DNA of 64,000 bases from JANNUT01 sp046331425 (GTDB taxonomy: Bacteria > Acidobacteriota > Polarisedimenticolia > J045). The stretch lies in the NCBI GenBank assembly GCA_046331425.1, contig JAXLQU010000009.1:1-64000 (forward strand), in the 5' to 3' direction. The position numbers and the translations under genes were made by a program. The first letter of the stretch is position 1. Every line of letters starts with the position of its first letter. The notes under the pieces are model-generated. The model was not told the origin of the DNA and did not search any database. It was given only the letters and a program-made list of their open reading frames with translations. Of this stretch, positions 8,114 to 16,165 are shown in pieces.

Positions 8114-9432
8114 ACGATCCACGCGGCAAAGGGACCATCTTGATCATCGACGACGAGGATTCGGTCCGCCGCGCGTTGTCGCAGATCCTAGAGGACGAGG
8201 GGTATTTCGTATCCTCCGCCGCGACCGGCGAGGCCGGTGCGGAGCAGGCCGTTGCTCAGGGACCGGACGCGATCTTCTTGGATGTTTGGTTGCCGGGGAT
8301 CGACGGACTGGAAGTTCTCCGCACGATTCGCGAACGTGGCGTGCAGTCGCCGGTGATCATGATCTCGGGCCACGGCACGATCGATACGGCGGTGCGCGCC
8401 ACGAAGCTTGGCGCCTACGATTTCATCGAGAAGCCGCTGTCGTTGGATCGGGTGTTATTGGTCACCGCCAACGCGCTGCGCCAGGCTCGGCTCGAGCGCA
8501 AGAACCGAGCGCTGCGTACGGAGCTGAGACGTGAGGCCGAGTATTCGGGGCGTAGCGAGGCGGTCGAACGACTGCGCGCCCAACTCGCCGCAGCAATCGA
8601 CGGCGAGCCGATTCTGCTCTACGGCGAGAAGGGTGCGGGGCGCCGCTTGGCCGCGCGTGCGCTAGCCCTGCACGGCCCGCGTCCCGATGGTCCGTTTCTC
8701 GATGTGCAGGCCTCGGCATTGCCTCGCGAGCGGTTGATCCGCACGCTTTTTGGCGACCCCTTACGACGCAGCGATGAACCTGGGCGCGTGGCCCTCACGG
8801 ACGACGGCACGCTCTACATCGAGAACGCGGACAACCTGCCGGCAACGGTGCAGGTGGCATTGATCGAAGGAATGTCGACTGGTCACTTCCCGGTGCCTGG
8901 GTCCGGACACACCATCGACAGCGATGCGCACTTGATCATCGCGCTCTTGGAACCGCCTGATCGAGCGGTGGCCGCCGGCAAACTCTCCGAGCAATTCGTG
9001 AAAGCGTTCCCGCACCAAATTCAGATCCCGCCGCTGCGCTCGCGTCGCGAGGATATCCCTGAGTTGGCAGAGAGATTTTTGGCGGAGTTGTCGCGCGAGT
9101 ATGCGCGGGAAGAATTGAGCTTTTCGCCGGAGGCTATGCACCACCTGTTGTCCTACGACTGGCCCGGCAATGTTCGCGAGCTGCAGCGCACCTGCGAGCG
9201 ACTGGTTCTGCTCGCGGCGGGCCCTTTGATTCGTAGCGACGAACTTCCGCCGCAGATTACCGGTCGCGAGGAAGGCGACGGCGGAGTTCAGGAGACGTTG
9301 CGTCGCTTCGAAGAGACCTGGCTGCGCCGTCATCTTCAGGAGGTCGGGGGGGACATCGCTCGAGCTGCCGTAAGACTCGGGATCAGCGAGCAGGAGTTGA
9401 AGGACCGAATGGATCGTTTCGGATTGGAGTGA
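8110..9432 (+). CDS. NtrX-like response regulator with degenerate AAA+ domain
   Basis: Predicted partner of the upstream kinase, 440 residues. The receiver domain is intact: acidic pair Asp14/Asp15, phospho-acceptor Asp58 in IFLDVWLPG, MISGHG and EKP. The central domain is related to sigma-54 activators (PPLRSRREDIPELAERFL, YDWPGNVREL) but is degenerate. The Walker A loop reads GEKGAGRRLAARAL with arginine for the conserved lysine, the GAFTGA loop is absent between TLFGDP and ALTDDGTLYI, and Walker B ends in EN rather than DE. A Fis-type HTH (ARAAVRLGISEQELKDRM) ends the protein. It should bind DNA but probably cannot hydrolyse ATP or engage sigma-54. Frame and length are whole, so this is divergence rather than decay. 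Confidence 0.9.
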   Translation: MNDPRGKGTILIIDDEDSVRRALSQILEDEGYFVSSAATGEAGAEQAVAQGPDAIFLDVWLPGIDGLEVLRTIRERGVQSPVIMISGHGTIDTAVRATKLGAYDFIEKPLSLDRVLLVTANALRQARLERKNRALRTELRREAEYSGRSEAVERLRAQLAAAIDGEPILLYGEKGAGRRLAARALALHGPRPDGPFLDVQASALPRERLIRTLFGDPLRRSDEPGRVALTDDGTLYIENADNLPATVQVALIEGMSTGHFPVPGSGHTIDSDAHLIIALLEPPDRAVAAGKLSEQFVKAFPHQIQIPPLRSRREDIPELAERFLAELSREYAREELSFSPEAMHHLLSYDWPGNVRELQRTCERLVLLAAGPLIRSDELPPQITGREEGDGGVQETLRRFEETWLRRHLQEVGGDIARAAVRLGISEQELKDRMDRFGLE

Positions 9433-9460
9433 GCGACGGGCCTAGCCTGTAGCCGTCGCT
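9432..9460. terminator. Hairpin between convergent genes
   Basis: An eight-base-pair perfect inverted repeat, AGCGACGG/CCGTCGCT, spans the nine bases between the regulator stop and the spoVR stop. No T-run follows on either strand, so termination function is uncertain. Confidence 0.35.
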
Positions 9461-10956
9461 TCCTCCGCCACGACCGTTGTGATGTCGCTCTCGCTGGTCT
9501 TGCTACCATCGTGGCCAAGCCTCCGACCTTTTCCCGAGATCAATGTTTCGAGAAACACGGGGCGACGCCAAATGCGCACCAAGGCCGAGAGCACTTCGCG
9601 CGCCCAGTCCAACTTCAGATCGACGCCGTCGTGTCGATGGACCAGCAAAAGTTCGCCGCGGTTGCGATAGTTCGCGTCGACGACCTCGATGCACGGCGTG
9701 CCGCAGTTGGAGAGTTGGAACAGCAGTGCCTTCTTGACCTCTTGGAACTCCCGCGACTGGATCGTCCATGCGCCCTGCCGGCGGTCCTTGGCAAACACGA
9801 ATAGCTTCTGCTGTCGGCAGAAATCCTCAGTCAGGAACTCGTCGATGAACGTCAGGTCACAATACAGCTTTCGAACGTCGAAGATCTTTTGATGGCCCAT
9901 ACCAGTCTTGCGGTTCCACTGGTCCCGCTCGCGCATGTCATCGCAGTCGTCCCAGTCCTTGCCGAAGCGGCCGGTGTCCCATCGCCACTCGATATCGCGC
10001 AGCAACTCCAGACCGAGTTTATAAGGGTTGATTCGACCAGGACTCATCGCGGTGGTGCCGCTGTGATGGTCGGCGTAGTCGATCAGCTCCGAATCGTCGA
10101 GCAGGCCCTGTGTGAGTAGCGTGGTGTGCCAGTAGCAGGCCCAACCCTCGTTCATGATCTTGCTCTGCCGTTGCGGCAGGAAGTAGTAGGCCTCCTCCCG
10201 AACGATGTCGAGCAGGTCTCGCTCCCATGATTCCAGCGGAGCATGCGCCAGCAGGAATCCCATCACATCTCGCCGCGGATGGGGCGGGAAGCGGAGGTTC
10301 TGGATCCGTTCCTTTTCCAAACGAGCGCGCGTGCGCTCGAGTTCTTCGGGCGGGTTGATGTAGTTCTGCATGTAGTTCTTGGCGGGCAGCGGACGTACGA
10401 CGGCGGGCGGCGCCTCTTCGACCGACTCATCCTGTTGATAGGAAGCACGAAACGCGTTCTGCGGATCGATCAGATCCTCGATCGACAGGCAGGCGTCGAT
10501 GAAACGCTCGACCTTTTCGACGCCGAGCCGATCGAGTAGGCGGCGTACTCGCGTGGCGTGATTGGCCATCTGATCGACCATCTTGCGATTGGTATGCGCG
10601 AAATAGACGTTGTTCTTGAAAAAGTCGGCGTGACCGTAGACATGAGCCATCACCAGCTTCTGATCGAGATATGTATTGCCTTCCAATAGGTACGCATAGG
10701 TTGGATCGTTGTTGATCACCATCTCGTAGATCTTGTGAAGCCCGTATTCATACGATTTGGAAAGTTGCTCGTATTCCATCCCAAACCGCCAGTGCGGGTA
10801 CCGCACTGGGAACCCGGTGTAAGCAGCCAGTTGGCTCATCTGGGCGTAGTCGACGATCTCGAACACAACAGGGTATGTCGTCAGCCCCACTTCCGCGGCG
10901 CAGGCTTCGACCCGTCGATGAAGTGCGTTGAGCTCGGGCGGCAGCGACACGGTCAT
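9442..10956 (-). CDS. spoVR: SpoVR family protein
   Basis: Member of the SpoVR/YcgB family, 504 residues, linked in other bacteria to stress, stationary phase or sporulation; biochemical role unresolved. Characteristic blocks are HWRFGMEYEQLSKSYEYGL, KIYEMVINNDPTYAYLLEGN, MAHVYGHADFFKNN, KIMNEGWACYWHTTLL and NPYKLGLELLRDIE. The ATG at 10956 lies in an ATGA overlap with the upstream DUF444 gene; the longer open frame above it falls inside that gene and is not used. It is last of the prkA-yeaH-spoVR set. The C-terminal 25 residues are low-complexity (Thr/Glu/Ala) and not conserved. The family call is secure because the whole protein aligns by eye with the known core. Confidence 0.95.
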   Translation of the reverse strand: MTVSLPPELNALHRRVEACAAEVGLTTYPVVFEIVDYAQMSQLAAYTGFPVRYPHWRFGMEYEQLSKSYEYGLHKIYEMVINNDPTYAYLLEGNTYLDQKLVMAHVYGHADFFKNNVYFAHTNRKMVDQMANHATRVRRLLDRLGVEKVERFIDACLSIEDLIDPQNAFRASYQQDESVEEAPPAVVRPLPAKNYMQNYINPPEELERTRARLEKERIQNLRFPPHPRRDVMGFLLAHAPLESWERDLLDIVREEAYYFLPQRQSKIMNEGWACYWHTTLLTQGLLDDSELIDYADHHSGTTAMSPGRINPYKLGLELLRDIEWRWDTGRFGKDWDDCDDMRERDQWNRKTGMGHQKIFDVRKLYCDLTFIDEFLTEDFCRQQKLFVFAKDRRQGAWTIQSREFQEVKKALLFQLSNCGTPCIEVVDANYRNRGELLLVHRHDGVDLKLDWAREVLSALVRIWRRPVFLETLISGKGRRLGHDGSKTSESDITTVVAEEATATG

Positions 10957-12065
10957 CTCCCGGTGGAGAGGAACTCTTTGATGGCGCGTGGTATCGATTC
11001 CTTGCTGTCGATCACCGACAGAACCACACGTTCGTCCTTGCCCAGCGGCTGTTCCAGATCCCGCAGGAACTGGCCGGAGCCGTAGGGGCTCTCGACCTGA
11101 CCGTAGGCGAAGAGATTGAGGTTCGGGAGCAACTCGTCCCGCATCAGTTGAACGCACTGTTCCGTATCGCCCTGCGACCAGTTGTCCCCATCGGAGAATT
11201 GGAACAAGTAGATGTTCCAGTCCTGGGGTGCAAATCGCTCCTCGACGATCTTCTGACACAAGCGGTAGGCGCTGCTGATCACGGTGCCGCCGCTCTCGCG
11301 CAGCCGGAAGAATGTGTCGCGATCGACTTCGCGGGCCTCGGCATCGTGAACCACGTACACGGTTTCGAGTCCCTTGTACTGGGAACGGATCCAGGTATCG
11401 AGCCAGAAACTGGTGACGCGGACGATTTCCTTCTGCTCATCGCCCATCGAACCGGAGACGTCCATCACATAGAGAATCACGGCGTTGGCACGTGGCTCCT
11501 CACTGCGTCGGTAGGTACGGAACCGCTTGTCTTCGCGGATCGGGATGATGCGTGGTGAGGCTGGATCGTAGACGCCGGCGGCAATCTGCCGCTTCAAGGC
11601 TTGCCGGAAAGTGCGCTTGAAATGTCTCAGGGACTCGGGTCCGCTGTTCGAGATTCCGGTGAACTTTCCGGTCGTGACTTGCAGATGATGTCGACCTTTC
11701 GGTTGGATTCTCGGCAGGCCGAACTCTTGGCCGAGCAGATCGGCCAGCTCGTCGACGGTCATCTCCACTTCCAGAATGTGGTCGCCCGGAGCGTTCCCTG
11801 CAGGGCCATGCCCGTGCCCGTCGCCGCCATCGGCGGGTGCGACAGGCTGCCCGACATCACCCTCGCCTTGACCGACTTGCTGCTGGCCGCCGGGGAAGTG
11901 GATGAAGCGTGGCAGATCGATGCGATTGAGCGGGATCGAGACCAGGTTCTTGCCCTTCCTGCCGATCATCTCTCCCTTTTGCATGAAGCGTCGCAACTCA
12001 TCGCGCACGCGCCCGCGCACGATCTGCCGAAATCGGCCGACGTCGGTGTCGATGACCAGTGACAC
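10953..12065 (-). CDS. yeaH: DUF444 / YeaH-YhbH family VWA protein
   Basis: Protein of 370 residues in the DUF444 family (YeaH in E. coli, YhbH in Bacillus), partner of the PrkA kinase under stress. The N-terminus GRFRQIVRGRVRDELRRFM is typical. A Gly/His/Gln-rich linker follows at about 65-95. The C-terminal half is a von Willebrand A-like domain with MIDAS motif MDVSGSMGDEQ and later WNIYLFQFSDGDNWS. GTG at 12065 was chosen because it falls four bases after the prkA stop and gives the family-standard N-terminus; the longer frame runs back into prkA. Tight spacing on both sides shows one transcript with prkA and spoVR. Confidence 0.93.
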   Translation of the reverse strand: MSLVIDTDVGRFRQIVRGRVRDELRRFMQKGEMIGRKGKNLVSIPLNRIDLPRFIHFPGGQQQVGQGEGDVGQPVAPADGGDGHGHGPAGNAPGDHILEVEMTVDELADLLGQEFGLPRIQPKGRHHLQVTTGKFTGISNSGPESLRHFKRTFRQALKRQIAAGVYDPASPRIIPIREDKRFRTYRRSEEPRANAVILYVMDVSGSMGDEQKEIVRVTSFWLDTWIRSQYKGLETVYVVHDAEAREVDRDTFFRLRESGGTVISSAYRLCQKIVEERFAPQDWNIYLFQFSDGDNWSQGDTEQCVQLMRDELLPNLNLFAYGQVESPYGSGQFLRDLEQPLGKDERVVLSVIDSKESIPRAIKEFLSTGR

Positions 12066-12069
12066 CGGA

Positions 12070-14133
12070 TCAATTGTCCTTGGCGTCGCCACGCGCGAAG
12101 ATGCTGGCCACGAAGTGGAGCACATCGGTCGCGCAACTGTCGCAGTATCCGTAGTCCTTGACCAGCCGGCCTTTGACGACGTCGATCTTCTCCTGAGTCT
12201 CTCGATCGACGACCGACGTCACGAGAGAGGTCAGCTTGATCGTGTCCTTCTGGTCTTCGAACAGTTTCAGCTCGAGAGCCTTGTGCAGACGCTCGTTCGA
12301 CTTGTAGTCGAACTTCTTCCCTTCGACCGCCATTGCGCCGATGTAGTTCATGATCTCGCGCCGGAAGTCGTCCTTGCGGTTTTCCGGGATACCGATCTTC
12401 TCCTCGATCGAGCGCATCAAACGCTCGTCCGGCGGCTCATCCATCCCGGTGTAAGGATTGCGCACGCGCTCTTTCTGCGTGTACGCCTTGACGTTGTCCA
12501 GGTAGTTCCCGCACAACCGGCCGATCGCGGCCTCATCGGCGGCAATCGCACGTTGGACTTCGTTCTTTACCGTGTCTTCGTACTCACGCTTGACCTCGAC
12601 CAGTAGTTCGCGGTAGCGCTTACGATCGTCTTCGTTGTTGAGCAATGAGTGATGCTTCAAGCCGGTTTCCAGCTCGTTCAGCACCATGAATGGATTGATA
12701 CAGCGCTCGTTGCGATCGGCGACCAATGCGTTGGAGATCTTGTCCTGAACGTAGCGTGGAGAGATCCCATCCATCCCTTCGCGAGCCGCTTCTTTGCGCA
12801 GTTCCTTGACATTGTCTTCGGTGTAACCCGGCAGGGTCTTGCCGTTGTAGAGTTTGAGCTTCTGCATCAAGGTCAAGTTGTGCTTCTTCGGCTCCTCGAG
12901 CCGGGTCAAGACTGCCCACATCGCGGCCATCTCCAATGTATGCGGCGCGATATGCTTGCCCTGAATTCGGCGATCGTTGTAGTCCTTGGCGTAGATCTTG
13001 ATTTCCTCGCGCAGCTTGGTGATGTAAGGCACATCGACCTTTACCGTCCGATCGCGCAACGCTTCCATATACTCGTTGCTCTGGAGCTTGCGATATTCAG
13101 GTTCGTTCGTGTGACCCAGGATCACTTCGTCGATGTCCGTCTGCGGGAACTTCTTCGGCTTGATCTTGTGTTCCTGCGAGGCGCCGAGAAGATCGTATAG
13201 AAACGCTACGTCGAGCTTCAGTACTTCGATGAACTCGATGATGCCGCGATTGGCGATGTTGAATTCGCCGTCGAAGTTGAACGCTCGCGGATCGGAGTCG
13301 GTGCCGTACTCGGCGATCTTGCGGTAGTTGATGTCGCCGGTGAGCTCGGTCGAGTCTTGATTCTTCTCGTCTTTGGGTTGGAAGGTGCCGATTCCGACCC
13401 GGTCTTTCTCCGACAGGATCACACGGCGTACGCGAGCGTGTTCGAGTACGCGCGACAGATCGCCTTCGTAGCGAACCATAAGATCGCGGAACTCCTGGCG
13501 GCAGAACGGACACAGGTCGCCGTCGACCTGCACGTGGAAGTCTTCTGCGCTACGCCCTTCGTTGAGCTTCTGGATCAAGCTGCCACGCAGCTCGTGAGGG
13601 ACAAGGTGCAGCGGTTCCTCGTTCATGGGGCAGTGCGTGAGCTCCTCGGGTTTGTTCGAGTCGCGCACCCAACTGAACGAATAGATCGCCCCTTCCGGCC
13701 GCCGCGAAAACTCCTCCATTCCGTGCTTGAGCAGCCGAGCAATCGTGCTCTTGGCCGAGCCGACGGGGCCGTGTAGGAGAATCACGCGCCGCTCGGTGCC
13801 GTAGCGCCGAGCCGCGCTCTTGAAGATGTTGACGAGTTTCATCAACGAGATGTCGAGACCGTAGACGGCGTCCTTGCCGCCATGATCGGCATCATCGAAG
13901 AAATGGTAGTGAACGATCGGTTTCTTGTTGTCGACATACTCAGACGTTCCGTAGGACAGGATCATGTCGTACAGGCGCTGATACGCGGTGCGAGTGACCT
14001 CGGGCTTTTCCTTTACGAGTGCCACGTACTGCTCGAAACTTCCAGACCAATGCTGCTCGCGAAACTCGTTCAAGTGCTGGTTGCGGAGCACGGTTTCGAG
14101 CAGTTCTCGTCCGATCGTGGCGGTAGAATCCAT
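12070..14133 (-). CDS. prkA: PrkA serine protein kinase / AAA+ protein
   Basis: Cytoplasmic AAA+ protein of 687 residues (PrkA, YeaG in E. coli), a stress-induced protein kinase or AAA protease-like factor. The N-terminal AAA domain carries Walker A GPVGSAKSTIARLLKHGMEE and the neighbouring motifs YSFSWV, CPMNEEPLHL and LCPFCR. The middle has EFIEVLKLDVAFLYDLLGASQEHKIKPKKF, and the C-terminal region FDYKSNERLHKALELKLFEDQ. The ATG is preceded by GAGGTG seven bases upstream. It is the first gene of the prkA-yeaH-spoVR operon and lies about 25 bases beyond the expected transcription start of a candidate sigma-54 promoter. Full length, no missing blocks. Confidence 0.96.
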   Translation of the reverse strand: MDSTATIGRELLETVLRNQHLNEFREQHWSGSFEQYVALVKEKPEVTRTAYQRLYDMILSYGTSEYVDNKKPIVHYHFFDDADHGGKDAVYGLDISLMKLVNIFKSAARRYGTERRVILLHGPVGSAKSTIARLLKHGMEEFSRRPEGAIYSFSWVRDSNKPEELTHCPMNEEPLHLVPHELRGSLIQKLNEGRSAEDFHVQVDGDLCPFCRQEFRDLMVRYEGDLSRVLEHARVRRVILSEKDRVGIGTFQPKDEKNQDSTELTGDINYRKIAEYGTDSDPRAFNFDGEFNIANRGIIEFIEVLKLDVAFLYDLLGASQEHKIKPKKFPQTDIDEVILGHTNEPEYRKLQSNEYMEALRDRTVKVDVPYITKLREEIKIYAKDYNDRRIQGKHIAPHTLEMAAMWAVLTRLEEPKKHNLTLMQKLKLYNGKTLPGYTEDNVKELRKEAAREGMDGISPRYVQDKISNALVADRNERCINPFMVLNELETGLKHHSLLNNEDDRKRYRELLVEVKREYEDTVKNEVQRAIAADEAAIGRLCGNYLDNVKAYTQKERVRNPYTGMDEPPDERLMRSIEEKIGIPENRKDDFRREIMNYIGAMAVEGKKFDYKSNERLHKALELKLFEDQKDTIKLTSLVTSVVDRETQEKIDVVKGRLVKDYGYCDSCATDVLHFVASIFARGDAKDN

Positions 14134-14169
14134 GACGGCACCTCGTGAAGGGGCGGGCAGTCGCCCCGA

Positions 14170-14185
14170 AGCAGTATCTCGGCCA
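14170..14185 (-). promoter_or_regulatory. Candidate sigma-54 (-24/-12) promoter of prkA operon
   Basis: On the minus strand, TGGCCGAGATACTGCT fits the sigma-54 consensus TGGCAC-N5-TTGCW with GG and GC at exactly the required spacing, differing at the end of the -24 box and in one base of the -12 box. Transcription would begin near 14159, leaving about 25 bases of leader containing the prkA ribosome binding site. In E. coli the yeaGH genes are sigma-54 dependent, which supports the assignment. Confidence 0.5.
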
Positions 14186-14279
14186 AGATGGGTCCCGCTC
14201 GAACCCGGTGCAATGCGGCAGTAAGCGGGACGGCGAAGGCGATGCGGAACGATTTCAATTCGAGGTCAACGAGGGTGCG

Positions 14280-15404
14280 ATGGGGCCGACCGACACCGTA
14301 CTGCTACTCGACGGGGCGCTGCTGCCCGCGTCTGTCGGGGTCGTTCGAGACGGCCAACTGGCGGTCGCCAAGGTTTTGCCGGAGCCGAAGGACGAACGGT
14401 CCGACTTCCTCAATGCCGTCAGCGAGGTGATGCAGGAGGCGGAGGTCGCTCCGCGAGACCTCGACGCGATTGCCGTCTGCACTGGACCAGGTTCGTTTAC
14501 TGGACTGCGCGTCGCGATGGGAATCGCCTCCGGAATGTCGGAGGCCTCAGGCACGCCGCTCTACGGAGTCGATGCCCCCAGAGTGATCGCGTGCGCTGCC
14601 GATGCGCCGCTGCCGGTGTGGACGGCGGTGCCGTGGGGAAGGTTTCGCGTGCTGTTGGCGATCGCCACCGAGCAGGGACCCGATCCGCGTAGCGCTCGAC
14701 TGATCGCGCTCGAGGATTTGCCTGCGGAGACGGTGCTGAACGGCTCTCGCGTGATCGCTCCGCTTGGCGCCCGAGCATTCAATTGGCCAGACGAGTGCGC
14801 CCCCGGGCTGATCAAGCGCCCGACGGTCGAAGCGATGGCCGAGTTGGCGCTGGCCGGCGCGTGCCACGCGATACCGGCGCGGTCGCTGCAGCCCACTTAT
14901 TTGGTCCCTCCCGATGCAGCGCTTCCTGCGACCCGATCGTTGGAGTTGCCCACGGTCGAACCGTATCGCCTCGGACCCGCAGACCTCGAAGGTCTGCTTG
15001 CACTGGAACAAGCCTCGTTCGACCACCCATGGTCGAAGGGGATGTTGGCCGGCGAGCTGACCGGCGAACCGGGACACGAAGCGTGGGGAATTCGCGATGA
15101 GCAAGGGACTTTGGTGGCGTGTGGTTTGGCGCGGGTGACCGACGAGTCGATCGCGATCCTCAGTGTGGCGGTGCATCCCACTGGACGCGGGCGAGGCTAT
15201 GCACGCTCGATCGTGCAGCATCTGTTGCGACGAGGCCTCGAGCAGGGGGTGCAGCGCGCCGACCTGGAGGTCGAGACCACCAACCAGCGCGCGATCGATC
15301 TTTATTCGGCCTCTGGTTTCGTTCCGGTCGGCGTCAGACGGCACTACTACGCGAGCGGCGGCGATGCGCTGTTGATGAGTTTGATGCTGCGCCGAGCGCT
15401 CTGA
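14280..15404 (+). CDS. tsaB-rimI: TsaB-RimI fusion: tRNA t6A37 factor and ribosomal-protein N-acetyltransferase
   Basis: Fused protein of 374 residues. The first about 225 residues are TsaB, the non-catalytic partner of TsaD in threonylcarbamoyl-adenosine 37 synthesis, shown by VLLLDGALLPASVGVV and the family hallmark CTGPGSFTGLRVAMGIASG. About residues 228-374 form a GNAT acetyltransferase of the RimI type (FDHPWSKGMLAGEL, LSVAVHPTGRGRGYARSIVQ, LEVETTNQRAIDLYSASGF), predicted to acetylate the N-terminus of ribosomal protein S18. ATG 14280 has GAGGG just upstream; the longer frame starting at 14145 lacks one. In many bacteria the two are adjacent genes, so the fusion is conservative. It is divergent from prkA and heads the phospholipid gene group. 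Confidence 0.92.
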   Translation: MGPTDTVLLLDGALLPASVGVVRDGQLAVAKVLPEPKDERSDFLNAVSEVMQEAEVAPRDLDAIAVCTGPGSFTGLRVAMGIASGMSEASGTPLYGVDAPRVIACAADAPLPVWTAVPWGRFRVLLAIATEQGPDPRSARLIALEDLPAETVLNGSRVIAPLGARAFNWPDECAPGLIKRPTVEAMAELALAGACHAIPARSLQPTYLVPPDAALPATRSLELPTVEPYRLGPADLEGLLALEQASFDHPWSKGMLAGELTGEPGHEAWGIRDEQGTLVACGLARVTDESIAILSVAVHPTGRGRGYARSIVQHLLRRGLEQGVQRADLEVETTNQRAIDLYSASGFVPVGVRRHYYASGGDALLMSLMLRRAL

Positions 15405-15432
15405 GCCCGAAGCGATCGAGCGGTTTCCAGGC

Positions 15433-15438
15433 TAGACT
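15433..15438 (+). promoter_or_regulatory. Possible -10 element of psd
   Basis: TAGACT ends seven bases before the GTG start of psd, where a -10 element would sit for a leaderless message. No good -35 hexamer is present, and the gene may instead be read through from tsaB-rimI. Confidence 0.25.
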
Positions 15439-15445
15439 TCGGGCC

Positions 15446-16165
15446 GTGTCGAACGATTCATCACACCTCGGCAATGCAGCCTCAGGCTCTGCCCGTGCGG
15501 AGTTGCGACCGGGTCGCCTACCGATCGATCCAGAGGCTTGGCAGTTCGTGATCGGTGCCGCTATGAGTGGGGTTGGCGCCGCGTTACTGGCTCGATATCT
15601 GTTGGGCAACCCGCTGCTAGCCGCAGGCTGCCTTGCGTTCGGCGTCGTGACCGCGCTCGGCTGTGCCGCATTCTTCCGCGACCCGCAGCGCGACGTCCCG
15701 CAAGACCCTGCGCTGGTCTTGTCGCCCGCCGATGGACGCATCACGGCGGTCGATCACAGTCCCGAAAAGACGACGATCACGATCTTCTTGAGTGTGTTGA
15801 ATGTGCATATCAATCGCGTTCCGGTGTCCGGGCGCGTGACGCGCGTGCAACACCGCCCTGGGAAATTCCTGGCGGCCTATCGACCTGAAGTCCCAGCGGT
15901 CAACGAAGCCAACGATCTAGTGCTCGAGACGGAGCATGGCACGGTGCAAACCATCCAGATCGCAGGCCTGATCGCGCGGCGCATCGTTTGTCGAGCACGC
16001 GTCGGTGACGTGCTGCGTGCGGGAGATCGTTTTGGGTTGATTCGCTTTGGCTCCTGCACTCGCGTCGATTTGCCGGGCGATGCCGTACCCACGGTGCGCG
16101 TCGGAGACAAGGTGCAGGGAGGAACCAGCGTGATCGCTCGTTGGTCAGGCACAGCAAACTCGTGA
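15446..16165 (+). CDS. psd: Phosphatidylserine decarboxylase
   Basis: Pyruvoyl-dependent, membrane-associated enzyme converting phosphatidylserine to phosphatidylethanolamine. At 239 residues it belongs to the short form of the family. Two hydrophobic segments (about 30-70) are followed by FFRDPQRDVPQDP, LVLSPADGRITAVD, FLSVLNVHINRVPVSGRV and NEANDLVLETEHG. Self-cleavage to alpha and beta chains would occur at GS in RFGSCTRVDLP, where the serine becomes the pyruvoyl group. GTG 15446 was chosen because translation upstream is overlapped by the rimI domain; an internal ATG at about 15564 would remove the conserved LPIDPEAWQF. It overlaps pssA by a GTGA junction, so the two steps of PE synthesis are coupled. 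Confidence 0.92.
   Translation: MSNDSSHLGNAASGSARAELRPGRLPIDPEAWQFVIGAAMSGVGAALLARYLLGNPLLAAGCLAFGVVTALGCAAFFRDPQRDVPQDPALVLSPADGRITAVDHSPEKTTITIFLSVLNVHINRVPVSGRVTRVQHRPGKFLAAYRPEVPAVNEANDLVLETEHGTVQTIQIAGLIARRIVCRARVGDVLRAGDRFGLIRFGSCTRVDLPGDAVPTVRVGDKVQGGTSVIARWSGTANS

Noticed and set aside
10957..11259. N-terminal extension of spoVR
   Set aside because: The reading frame lies inside the yeaH gene; the ATGA overlap at 10953-10956 marks the true start.
15119..15445. N-terminal extension of psd
   Set aside because: It lies in the RimI coding region in another frame and has no conserved sequence.
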